From assembly GCA_016794625.1 (NCBI GenBank), contig JAEUGY010000037.1, forward strand, positions 186,001-250,000: 64,000 bases of DNA, read 5' to 3'. Of the stretch, positions 1 to 7,433 are shown in pieces. The notes beneath the pieces are model-generated. The model was not told where the DNA came from. It did no database searches and was given only the letters and a program-made list of their open reading frames with translations. The translations under genes and the position numbers were made by a program. Position 1 is the stretch's first letter. Every line of letters starts with the position of its first letter. This stretch comes from Opitutaceae bacterium (GTDB lineage: Bacteria; Verrucomicrobiota; Verrucomicrobiia; Opitutales; Opitutaceae).

Positions 1-1
1 C

Positions 2-463
2 ATCGGTTTCATCTTCCAGCAGTTCAACCTCATCTCGACGTTGACGGTGGCCGACAATGTCAGCGTGCCGCTGCTCATTCAGGGCGTGCCGGCGCGCGAG
101 GCGCTGCGGCGGGCCGAGGAAACGCTGGAGCGCGTCGGCATCCGAGAAAAGGCGGGTCAGCTTCCCGGTCGTCTCTCCGGGGGACAGCAGCAGCGGGTCG
201 CCATCGCACGTGCGCTGGTGCACCGGCCGCCGCTCATCATCTGCGACGAACCGACCGCCTCGCTCGATCGGGAGAATGGCCTGAAGGTCATGACCCTGCT
301 GCGGGATGTGGCCCGCGACGCCCACCGGTGCGTGGTCGTCGTGACGCACGATCCGCGCACGTATCCTTTCGCCGACCGCATGAGCGAGATGGAGGACGGC
401 CGGGTCTTTCGCGTCCTGCAATCGCCGGAGGAAATCCGCCGGCAGCACACGGAGACGCTATGA
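2..463 (+). CDS. ABC exporter ATP-binding protein (5' truncated by window edge)
   Basis: This is the C-terminal two thirds of an ABC ATPase of the DevA/LolD/MacB type, which energises export of lipids or small molecules through a partner permease. The reading frame is open from base 2, so the true start and the Walker A motif lie outside the window. Visible elements in order are the Q-loop (FIFQQFNLIS), the signature LSGGQQQR, Walker B with the D-loop (LIICDEPTASLD) and the H-loop (VVVVTHDPR). The next gene, 74 bases downstream on the same strand, is an HlyD-family adaptor. The pair therefore looks like part of a tripartite DevBCA- or MacAB-like exporter. The permease would be expected upstream, outside the window. 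The substrate cannot be deduced. Confidence 0.93.
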   Translation: MGFIFQQFNLISTLTVADNVSVPLLIQGVPAREALRRAEETLERVGIREKAGQLPGRLSGGQQQRVAIARALVHRPPLIICDEPTASLDRENGLKVMTLLRDVARDAHRCVVVVTHDPRTYPFADRMSEMEDGRVFRVLQSPEEIRRQHTETL

Positions 464-537
464 GCGCGACCGACCTCGGTGCCCACCCAGTCCTGCAACC
501 TCCTTTACCATCCCATGCCTGACTCAGGCCTCCGCCC

Positions 538-1473
538 ATGATCCTCTTCAAACGCCTCTCCTTCTATCTCGCTCTGCTCGGCATGGTGGGCATCACCACG
601 TTTGTTCTCCGGCTGCGCGCCTCGTCGTCCGAACCCATTTTGCCGCCGCCGCTGGCGCCGCCGGCCAAACCGTTTGCCAAGGCGATTGGCGCGAGCGGGT
701 TGGTCGAGGCCCGCCGCGAAAACACGCTGGTGGGCGTGCCGGTGCCCGGCTTGGTCAAGAGCGTCAAGGTGGCGGTCTGGGACCGGGTGCAGCCCGGCGC
801 GCCGTTGCTGGAGCTGGACGACCGGGAGTTGCGCGCGGCGCTCGCCGCGCAGCGGGCGCAGGTTGCGGTGACGGAGGCGCAGATCGTCACCGCTCGGGCC
901 ACGCTTCGCCGGATCCGCGACTCGCTCGTGCGCATCGAACGGCTGCGCGAGGGCAACGTCGCTTCGGAGGAGGCTCTGGAGTCGACCCGCAATGAGGCCG
1001 CGGTGGCGGAGGCGCAGGTGGCGACCGCCGAGGCGCAGCGTCTCGCGGCGCTGGCCACCGTCACCCAGACCGAGACCCTGATCGAACGCCTCACCGTCCG
1101 TGCGCCCATCGGAGGCACGATCCTGCAGGTCAATGTCAGGGCCGGTGAATACGTTTCAACCGCGTCGGCCGTGACCCCGCTGGTGCTGGGTGACATCGAC
1201 GAGGTGCAGGTCCGCGCCGACGTCGACGAACAGGTCGCCCCCCGCGTGCGCGCCGGCGCCAAGGCCGTCGGGTACCTGAAGGGCGACAGCGCGCGCCCCA
1301 TCGCGATGGAGTTTGTCCGCATCGAGCCCTACGTCGTGCCCAAGCGCAGCCTGACCGGCGCCAGCACCGAACGCGTCGACACCCGCGTCCTCCAGGTCAT
1401 TTACCGCTTCCCCAACGCCCCCGGCCGCCCCGTTTACGTCGGCCAGCAGCTCGACTTGTACATTGAAGAGTAA
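538..1473 (+). CDS. HlyD/DevB-family periplasmic adaptor of an ABC exporter
   Basis: A 311-residue membrane fusion protein that would bridge the inner-membrane ABC permease and an outer-membrane channel. It has an N-terminal membrane anchor (residues about 7-25), then a biotinyl-lipoyl-like half (VPVPGLVKSVKVAVWDRVQ). A long Ala/Glu/Arg-rich coiled-coil hairpin follows at about residues 95-180, then the second lipoyl half (LTVRAPIGGTILQVNVRAGE) and a beta-barrel segment. The ATG start is preceded by no Shine-Dalgarno motif. The position directly after the ABC ATPase argues for one transcription unit. It is short for the family, as is usual for DevB-like adaptors. Confidence 0.9.
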   Translation: MILFKRLSFYLALLGMVGITTFVLRLRASSSEPILPPPLAPPAKPFAKAIGASGLVEARRENTLVGVPVPGLVKSVKVAVWDRVQPGAPLLELDDRELRAALAAQRAQVAVTEAQIVTARATLRRIRDSLVRIERLREGNVASEEALESTRNEAAVAEAQVATAEAQRLAALATVTQTETLIERLTVRAPIGGTILQVNVRAGEYVSTASAVTPLVLGDIDEVQVRADVDEQVAPRVRAGAKAVGYLKGDSARPIAMEFVRIEPYVVPKRSLTGASTERVDTRVLQVIYRFPNAPGRPVYVGQQLDLYIEE

Positions 1474-1519
1474 CCGCCGGTACGAGGACCTGCTCGAAGA
1501 CTCGACCTGACCCCCTGCG

Positions 1520-2845
1520 CTAGGATGCCGCGGGTCCGCGGTAGAAGCGCGCGAGGCTGGCCGGGGCGACGCCGGCGTTGAAGCCGGCGAGCATGAGGGT
1601 GTTGATGAGGGTGGTGCGGAGGGTGCCGCGTTTTTGCCAGCGGCGGGCCGAGGTTTGAATCGCCTCCCGGGCGGTGAGCACGCGGCCGCGTGCGCGCAGG
1701 CGGCGCACGAGGTCGTAATCCTCCATGATCGGGAGGTCGGCGTATCCTCCGAGTTCTTCAAAGGTGGCACGGGGCAGGAAGATCGCCTGGTCGCCGTAGG
1801 GGGTGCGGCCCCACGTGGAACGGAGGTGCGTGCCGTGTTCGATCCACCAGCGTCCGGGCACGGCCTCGCGGAGGCGGAAACGAAACGCTCCGGCGGCGGT
1901 TCCAGGAGTCGCGAGGGTCCGGCGGACCACGGTCGACCAGCCGGGAGGGAGCTCGGTGTCGGCGTGGAGAAAGAGGAGATGGCGCGCTTCGGTGCGGGCC
2001 GCACCGGCGTTCATCTGGCGGGCGCGGCCGGGTTCGGAATGAAGGACGCGTGCGCCGTGGGCTTCCGCAATGCGGGGCGTGTCATCGTGGCTTCCGCCAT
2101 CCACCACCCAAACCTCCTGCGCTCCCTCGGACCGGACGGTGCGCAGGGTACGCGCGAGCACGGGCGCTTCGTTGAGCGCCGGGATGACGACGGCGATGTC
2201 GCCCGCCGCAGACGTAAGCGTGGCGTCGTGCGCCAGCCAGGCCGGCAAGTCCTCGCTTTGGTCGACATCGGGCCACGTGCGGACCGTGGCGACCTCGTGT
2301 CCGGCGCGGGCCGCGAGCGCCCGGGTGGTGGCGAACACCCGATCCGTGCCCCAGGGGACGCCGGAAAACAGCGTCGGACTGGGTCGGTTCAACCCGATCA
2401 GCCAGTAGCCGCCATCGGTCGCCGGGCCGAGTACGACGGGGTCGCGTTCCAGGGCCGCAAAGGCAGCGGTGAGATCGTCGCCGGTGAAGAAGGGACAGTC
2501 GCTGCCGACGAGGACCGCCTGCGACGCGCCGTCGGCCAGTGCGCCCTCGAGTGCGGCGCGCATCCGGTCACCGAGGTCGCCGGAGGCCTGCGGGCGGAAG
2601 GTCAGGCCGCCGCCGAGCCAGTGCCGCCAGGCCGTCTCGGGTGCGCCCACGGTGTGCACCTCGATAGGGACGTCATGCTGTTCGCTGAAGGACCGCAGCG
2701 TGCGCAGGGTCCGGAGCACGAGACGGCGGTGCACGGAGGCCGCGCCGTCGGGTCCGAGCTGCGGGATCAGCCGGGTCTTCGCCAGCCCGGGCAGGGCATA
2801 CCGGCAGAGCAGAATGAGGCGGCGGGAAGGGCGGGAAAGGGTCAT
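1520..2845 (-). CDS. Fused TIGR04282-type and TIGR04283-type glycosyltransferase
   Basis: A two-domain protein of about 441 residues. The N-terminal half (to about residue 200) looks like the DUF2064/TIGR04282 nucleotidyl- or glycosyltransferase family: LCRYALPGLAKTRL near the start, then VGSDCPFF and ATDGGYWLIGL. The C-terminal half is a GT2-type transferase of the TIGR04283 group, with VVIPALNEAPVL, VVDGGSHDDT, the metal-binding LHADTELP and a GGYADLPIMEDYDLVRRL acceptor motif. Both families are known chiefly from arsenosugar and related radical-SAM loci, usually as separate neighbouring genes. Here they form one polypeptide. The start was placed at the ATG just before the first conserved strand; the frame is open 17 codons further upstream. 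It lies downstream of the flavoprotein/TVP38/DUF547 operon on the same strand, separated by a repeat-bearing spacer. Confidence 0.85.
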   Translation of the reverse strand: MTLSRPSRRLILLCRYALPGLAKTRLIPQLGPDGAASVHRRLVLRTLRTLRSFSEQHDVPIEVHTVGAPETAWRHWLGGGLTFRPQASGDLGDRMRAALEGALADGASQAVLVGSDCPFFTGDDLTAAFAALERDPVVLGPATDGGYWLIGLNRPSPTLFSGVPWGTDRVFATTRALAARAGHEVATVRTWPDVDQSEDLPAWLAHDATLTSAAGDIAVVIPALNEAPVLARTLRTVRSEGAQEVWVVDGGSHDDTPRIAEAHGARVLHSEPGRARQMNAGAARTEARHLLFLHADTELPPGWSTVVRRTLATPGTAAGAFRFRLREAVPGRWWIEHGTHLRSTWGRTPYGDQAIFLPRATFEELGGYADLPIMEDYDLVRRLRARGRVLTAREAIQTSARRWQKRGTLRTTLINTLMLAGFNAGVAPASLARFYRGPAAS

Positions 2846-3206
2846 GGCGGCGACCGGGCAGGGCGCGGCGCGGGGGCAGGTTCGCAGCGAGAGCATGGCG
2901 AGCCTGTCCGATCCGAAATGGGGCGGAAAGGAAAAACCCCGGCCGCAGGTGAGCAGCCGATTGAGGGCAGGCCGAGGTACCGTGTTGATTGGGCTCGGGT
3001 GGAGGGCGTCGCTCCGTCGACGCCGGGGGACGGTCCGAGAACCACCGCGCCCGACCGTTTTGGTTTCCGCGACGCGTCAACGGCGTCGACGGAGCGACGC
3101 CCTCCAGGGAAGGAGAAACGTGGTTTCCGCCGCTGCTGGAGTTTCTCCGTTGGTTCCTCTCGAGTCATTTTTCACTCTTCACTCTTTACTCTTCACGCTT
3201 CGCCTT
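2846..3206. other. Repeat-bearing intergenic spacer
   Basis: No protein gene is supported in these 361 bases. They hold one complete copy of a 105-base inverted-repeat element (3001-3105). After it comes a run of pyrimidine-rich CACTCTTCAC/TTTACTCTTCAC units at about 3172-3210. The same pyrimidine-rich units recur in the spacers near 13550 and 60115. The spacer separates two minus-strand genes that would otherwise read as one operon. Confidence 0.6.
3001..3105. repeat. 105-bp element with perfect 24-bp terminal inverted repeats, copy 1
   Basis: The left arm is 3001-3024, beginning GGAGGGCGTCGCTCCGTCGA. The right arm, 3082-3105, is its exact reverse complement over 24 bases, with 57 bases between. 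A second copy of identical length lies at 29272-29376 and shares the flanking GGGCTCGG just outside the left arm. Isolated right ends occur at 29109-29131 and 62925-62948. No coding capacity is supported. The structure is that of a small non-autonomous mobile element (MITE or REPIN-like). Confidence 0.85.
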
Positions 3207-4733
3207 TCACCGCTGCCAGCGGAGCCAGCGTTGCATGAGTCCACGGACGAACGGGGTGAGGCGGGTCCGGTTGTAGAGGTCGCCGGTCTTGCGTATGGCG
3301 TCACCTTGGGTCGGATACGGGTGGATGGTCGCGCCGACGGTCTTCAGGCCGAGTTTTCCACGCATCGCGAGGGTAAGTTCGCCGATCAGGTCGCCCGCCC
3401 GGGCGGCGACGACGGTGGCGCCGACGATCTGGTCGGTGCCGCGGCGGACATGGACCCGGACAAAACCGTCGGCCTCGCCGTCGAGCAGCGCCCGGTCGAC
3501 CTTGGACAGGTCCTGCGTGTAGGTGTCGATTGCGATACCCTGTTCCCGGGCAGTCTCGGCGGTGAGCCCGACCTGCGCCACCTCAGGGGAGGTGTAGGTG
3601 GCCCACGGGATGAGCAGGTCGCCCACCCGGGCGCGTCCGCCGAAGAGGGCGTTCTGCAGGACGAGGCGGGCCATGAAGTCGGCGGCGTGGGTGAATTGAT
3701 ACGCGGAACAAACGTCCCCGCAGGCGAAGATGCGCGGATTGGTCGTACGCAGACGATCGTCGACCGTCACGCCCCGCGGGGAGAAGGTGACACCCGCGGC
3801 GTCGAGTCCCAAGTGCTCGACGTTGGGCGCGCGCCCGATGGCGACGAGCAGCTGGTCGACCTCGATGTCGTAGGACGCGCCGTCCCCATTGCCCTGCAGC
3901 CGGATGGCCGCTCCGGCGCGGGCGATCCGCAGGCTGCGGGCGCCGCCGCGCACCGTGACGCCGTCGCGCTCCAGATGAGATCGGAGTATCTGCGCGGCCT
4001 CCCGATCCTCGCGCGGCAGCAGACCGCGGTCGCTCGTGATCAACGTCACCTGCGACCCGAGCCGCGCGAAGGCCTGTGCCATTTCACAGCCGATCGGTCC
4101 GGCCCCGATCACGCCCAGCCGGGCGGGCAGCTCGGTCAGTTGAAACAGCGTTTCGTTCGTCAGGTAGGGCACGGTGGCCAGACCTGGCAAATCGGGCGCG
4201 GCGGCGCGTGCGCCGGTGGCGATGACCGCCTTGGCGAACGACAGCGTGGCGCCGCCGACCTCCAGCCGGTCCGGCCCGGTGAAACGTCCGGTCCCAAGAA
4301 ACACATCGACCCCCAGCTCGGTGAACCGGCGGGCGGAATCATGCGGACTGAGGTCGGCGCGCACGCGGCGCAGCCGTTCCATCACCCGGGCAAAGTCGAC
4401 CTGCGGTTCGCCCGGCAGGGTCACCCCAAATTCTGCCCCGTCCCGCATCGCGGCCACGGCCTTCGCCGCACGCAGGATCGCTTTCGACGGCACACAGCCA
4501 ACGTTCAGGCAATCCCCGCCCATGAGGTGCTTTTCAACCAGCGCCACCCGGGCGCCCAGCCCGGCTGCGCCCGCCGCCGCGACCAGGCCGGCCGTGCCGG
4601 CTCCGACCACGACCAGGTTGTAGCGACCGTGGGGTGTCGGATTCACCCACGAGCGCGGGCTGACCGCGTCGACCAGCCGTTGGTTATGGGCGTCCCAGGG
4701 CAGGATTGGCGGCAGGTGGGAGGAAGCGTTCAT
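3207..4733 (-). CDS. FAD-dependent pyridine nucleotide-disulfide oxidoreductase, mercuric-reductase-like
   Basis: A 508-residue flavoprotein of the dihydrolipoamide dehydrogenase/MerA/glutathione reductase family, which moves electrons from NAD(P)H through FAD to a redox-active disulfide. Visible motifs are the FAD fold VVVGAGTAGLVAAAGAAGLG (from about residue 40), the active disulfide GGDCLNVGCVPSKA, the NAD(P) fold VIGAGPIGCEMAQAFARLG, the second FAD motif IFACGDV, and a dimerisation domain containing HPYPTQGDAIRK. There is no N-terminal heavy-metal-binding domain. The C-terminus (RWLRWQR) lacks the vicinal cysteines that true MerA uses to bind Hg(II), so mercury reduction is unlikely. The start overlaps the TVP38 stop by four bases (ATGA), indicating translational coupling. 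Such flavoproteins are often paired or fused with TVP38 proteins. Confidence 0.92.
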   Translation of the reverse strand: MNASSHLPPILPWDAHNQRLVDAVSPRSWVNPTPHGRYNLVVVGAGTAGLVAAAGAAGLGARVALVEKHLMGGDCLNVGCVPSKAILRAAKAVAAMRDGAEFGVTLPGEPQVDFARVMERLRRVRADLSPHDSARRFTELGVDVFLGTGRFTGPDRLEVGGATLSFAKAVIATGARAAAPDLPGLATVPYLTNETLFQLTELPARLGVIGAGPIGCEMAQAFARLGSQVTLITSDRGLLPREDREAAQILRSHLERDGVTVRGGARSLRIARAGAAIRLQGNGDGASYDIEVDQLLVAIGRAPNVEHLGLDAAGVTFSPRGVTVDDRLRTTNPRIFACGDVCSAYQFTHAADFMARLVLQNALFGGRARVGDLLIPWATYTSPEVAQVGLTAETAREQGIAIDTYTQDLSKVDRALLDGEADGFVRVHVRRGTDQIVGATVVAARAGDLIGELTLAMRGKLGLKTVGATIHPYPTQGDAIRKTGDLYNRTRLTPFVRGLMQRWLRWQR

Positions 4734-5491
4734 GAGTCGAGGCGTTGGGCCAGGGCGCGACGGGCGATGCGGGTGACCAGAAACGAGACCGCGGCGGTGG
4801 CGAGCAGGCCGACACCATAGAGCGTCCATTGCAGCGGCGTGCGCGCCGCGCCGCCGCTGGCGCCGGCAGCCGAGGCGATCGAGCCGAGATAGACGTAGAG
4901 CACGGTGCCTGGCATCATGCCGATCCAGGATGCGATGAGGTAGTCGCGGAACCGCACCTGAGTCAGACCGAACGCGTAGTTCAGCAGCGTGAAAGGAAAC
5001 ACCGGAGACAGTCGCGTCAGCCCGACGATTTTCCAGCCCTCCCGTCCGACTGCGCGGTCGATCGCCGCGAAACGGGCGTTGGATTCGATCCGTCGCTGCA
5101 CCCAACTCCGGGCGAGGTAGCGACCGGTCAGAAACGCGGCCGAAGCGCCGAGCGTCGCGCCGATCGAGACGAGCAACGAGCCCACGCCGACGCCATAGAC
5201 CGCCCCCGCTCCGAGCGTCAGGACGGAACCCGGTACAAACAACACCGTGCAGACCACGTAGAGCACGACAAACACCACCATACCGAACACCCCCTGCCGG
5301 CGGATGCCTTCGAGCGCATCCTGAAGCCAGGACGACAACGGTAACAGCCGTGCGGTGACACCCAGGGCGAGCACCACGACCCCCAGCAGAAGCCAGGGAC
5401 GCCACCGTACCCAGCGCGACGCGGGACGGGAGGCTGGTGCGGCTGTGGACGCGGGAGCGAGGCCGGAGGAACGGTCAGCGGGAGCGGTCAT
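4730..5491 (-). CDS. TVP38/TMEM64 family inner-membrane protein (SNARE-associated/DedA-like)
   Basis: A 253-residue integral membrane protein with about five or six hydrophobic segments, starting at WLLLGVVVLALGV (near residue 33). The central family core includes FVPGSVLTLGAGAVYG, a GATLGASAAFLTGRY stretch, and LTRLSPVFPFTLLNYAFGLT followed by WIGMMPGTVLYVYLG. These are hallmarks of the VTT domain, thought to act in lipid scrambling or small-anion handling; the exact substrate is unknown. It overlaps the DUF547 gene upstream by 17 bases and the flavoprotein gene downstream by four. The three genes almost certainly form one operon. Confidence 0.92.
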   Translation of the reverse strand: MTAPADRSSGLAPASTAAPASRPASRWVRWRPWLLLGVVVLALGVTARLLPLSSWLQDALEGIRRQGVFGMVVFVVLYVVCTVLFVPGSVLTLGAGAVYGVGVGSLLVSIGATLGASAAFLTGRYLARSWVQRRIESNARFAAIDRAVGREGWKIVGLTRLSPVFPFTLLNYAFGLTQVRFRDYLIASWIGMMPGTVLYVYLGSIASAAGASGGAARTPLQWTLYGVGLLATAAVSFLVTRIARRALAQRLDS

Positions 5492-6281
5492 TGAGCGTCC
5501 AGTCGTAGTCGGTGTAACGAACGGTGAAGTCCAGCGACGCCGCCGCTGCGGCGGGGTCCGGCCAGTAGGGGCGCAGTGCGGTCAGCACCGCGTTGGGCTG
5601 GCTGCCGAAATCGCCCCCATACCACTTGAAAATGGGGGACAGGTGAACCGTGCGGGCGGCCGGATCGATCCGGTTCTTGGACGACGTGGCGAGAAACCCA
5701 CGCATTTGATCCACGAGTTGTTCCTCCAGACGGGAACCGACAAAGGCTTCAGCGCGCAAAGAGGGACACCCTCGGGCCGCGCAGACCAGGGCGACATGGA
5801 GGCGCGGTTCCTGGTATTCCTTGCGCAGGATACCATGTTCCAGGGTGTTGAGCGTCAGGACCTGTCCGAAGAGCCGCACCACCGGCTGATCCCAGGGCCC
5901 CCGGAATAGGGAACCGATGTCCTTGATGCTCCGGACCGGGTGGTGGTCGATGATCAGCTTCAGGGTTACGGCGTTGTAGGCGTTGAATAGAAACGCCAGC
6001 CGATCGGCCACCGGCCACGTATTGAAGACGACGCGTTCCACTCGGGCCAGTTCGTCGAGGTAGGCGACGAGCCCGGCCGGCTCGGCCTTGAGTTGGGCGT
6101 AGTCGACCTGGCCGTTCTTCACGGTGGCGGCGAGCACCCGGGTCAGACCGGCGTGCGACACGTCGAACGGGGCTGCCCGGCCCCCAGCCGCGACCAGCCC
6201 CATGGCGAAACAGAGCAAGGCGGCCCGCGCGAGGGCGGAGCTGCGTAAAGGAAGCGGGAGCATGGAAGTGAGAGACGGCAT
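5475..6281 (-). CDS. DUF547 domain-containing exported protein
   Basis: About 268 residues with a signal peptide (LARAALLCFAMGLVAAGGRA) followed by a DUF547 domain. The conserved features visible are RLAFLFNAYNAVTLKLI, LNTLEHGILR, the HVALVCAARGCPSLR segment with its paired cysteines, and LSPIFKWYGGDF. The biochemical role of DUF547 is not established. The family often sits beside TVP38 proteins and arsenosugar-type glycosyltransferases, as here. Two start codons are plausible (6281 and 6263); I chose the outer one. The gene overlaps TVP38 by 17 bases. The upstream region holds a palindrome at 6381-6398 that may be a regulatory site. Confidence 0.88.
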   Translation of the reverse strand: MPSLTSMLPLPLRSSALARAALLCFAMGLVAAGGRAAPFDVSHAGLTRVLAATVKNGQVDYAQLKAEPAGLVAYLDELARVERVVFNTWPVADRLAFLFNAYNAVTLKLIIDHHPVRSIKDIGSLFRGPWDQPVVRLFGQVLTLNTLEHGILRKEYQEPRLHVALVCAARGCPSLRAEAFVGSRLEEQLVDQMRGFLATSSKNRIDPAARTVHLSPIFKWYGGDFGSQPNAVLTALRPYWPDPAAAAASLDFTVRYTDYDWTLNDRSR

Positions 6282-6380
6282 TGGACAAAATAGTCCCGAG
6301 ATTCTGGCACAAGACGACGATTCCGGCCAGCGACCCCGAGGAAATGAGGACCAGGACCCGCTCCGACTCCTCGCCAACCA

Positions 6381-6398
6381 TGGCGTAGAATTACGCCA
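6381..6398. promoter_or_regulatory. Palindromic operator candidate between divergent genes
   Basis: Perfect inverted repeat TGGCGTA-GAAT-TACGCCA in the 165-base divergent spacer between the DUF547 operon and the secreted hydrolase. A partly degenerate copy, also preceded by CA and sharing TGGCGTAGAA, occurs at 10115-10132 between the LuxR-type response regulator and the TonB receptor. NarL/LuxR-type response regulators commonly bind inverted 7-base half-sites, so the regulator encoded at 9401-10060 is a reasonable candidate binder. That link is inference. Confidence 0.45.
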
Positions 6399-6446
6399 CA
6401 ACCACCGCTTGAGCCCCGCGCGCAATCTGCGTCACGTCTGTGCGCC

Positions 6447-7319
6447 ATGCTCCGCTGGACCCTGCTCGCCCTCTCGCTCCTCCTTCTGGTACCGTCCGTG
6501 CGCGCCGAAGCCATTCCCGTCGGCCCCGGTCGGCTCGTCCTGGGAGGCGAACGGCCTCTGGAGGTCTTTACTTACCGCCCGCCCACCTACCGCAAAGGCC
6601 CGCTCATCCTCGTGTTTCATGGCGTCGGCCGCAATGCGGAGGAGTACCGCACCTTCGCCATCACCCTCGCGGAGCGTTACGGCGCGATTGTGGCGGCGCC
6701 CCTGTTCGACAAGGAACGCTTCCCGTACAATGATTATCAGCAAGGCGGAATTCTCCGCGAAGGCGTGGCCCGGCCCAAGGCCGACTGGACCTTCAGCCAG
6801 CTGCCGGCGCTCATTGCCGAACTGCAGGTACGCGCGGGAGACCCGGCGTTGCCGTATTACATCATTGGACACTCCGCCGGCGGACAGTTTGTGGCGCGCC
6901 TCGCGGCCATGTCCGGTGCGCTCGGGGCGCAGCGCCTCGTGGCGGCGAATCCCGGCTCTCACCTCTTTCCAACCCGGGAGGCGCCGTATGGCTACGGGTT
7001 TGGCGGCCTCCCGGACGCCCTGTCCAATGACGACGCGATCCGCCGGTTTCTGGCGGTGCCGTTGACCCTCTACCTCGGCACCGGAGACAACGACCCCAAC
7101 CACCGCTCCCTCGACCGCGGGGTCGAGGCCCTGCGGCAGGGACCCCACCGCTATGCGCGCGGCCTCGCCTGTTTTGCCGCGGCGCAGGAACTGGCACGCC
7201 AGCGCGGCTGGGCGTTCAACTGGCGCAAGGTCGAGGTGGCGGACATTGACCACGACGCCGCCCGGATGTTTGCCGCCCCGGAGGCCGGGCAGGCCCTCTT
7301 CGGCACCGCCGCGCCCTAG
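6447..7319 (+). CDS. Secreted alpha/beta hydrolase
   Basis: A 290-residue exported serine hydrolase of the PHB-depolymerase/acetyl-esterase-like fold. It has a signal peptide (MLRWTLLALSLLLLVPSVRA), then the oxyanion-hole motif LVFHGVGRN, a nucleophile elbow GHSAGG in YYIIGHSAGGQFVARLAA, an acid-bearing LYLGTGDND, and a C-terminal catalytic histidine candidate in VADIDHDAARMF. The order Ser-Asp-His is canonical. The substrate is not evident; an ester or polyester is the family expectation. It stands alone on the plus strand, divergent from the DUF547 operon. Confidence 0.87.
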   Translation: MLRWTLLALSLLLLVPSVRAEAIPVGPGRLVLGGERPLEVFTYRPPTYRKGPLILVFHGVGRNAEEYRTFAITLAERYGAIVAAPLFDKERFPYNDYQQGGILREGVARPKADWTFSQLPALIAELQVRAGDPALPYYIIGHSAGGQFVARLAAMSGALGAQRLVAANPGSHLFPTREAPYGYGFGGLPDALSNDDAIRRFLAVPLTLYLGTGDNDPNHRSLDRGVEALRQGPHRYARGLACFAAAQELARQRGWAFNWRKVEVADIDHDAARMFAAPEAGQALFGTAAP

Positions 7320-7433
7320 GCGAAGGCGCTGGCGCCGGGTCCGCTGCCCCGCGGGGCCGGTGCACGGCGCGGCGAAGCGGGTCGCGGCGCTGTGACATTG
7401 CGCTGCGTCTGCTCCCGGTTCACGGTCGGGGTC

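Noticed and set aside
3207..4733. Assignment as mercuric reductase (merA)
   Set aside because: There is no metal-binding N-terminal domain and no C-terminal vicinal cysteines, so only the general flavoprotein family is supported.
1634..4820. Long plus-strand frames opposite the glycosyltransferase and flavoprotein
   Set aside because: They overlap well-supported minus-strand genes and repeat DNA, and have low-complexity translations.
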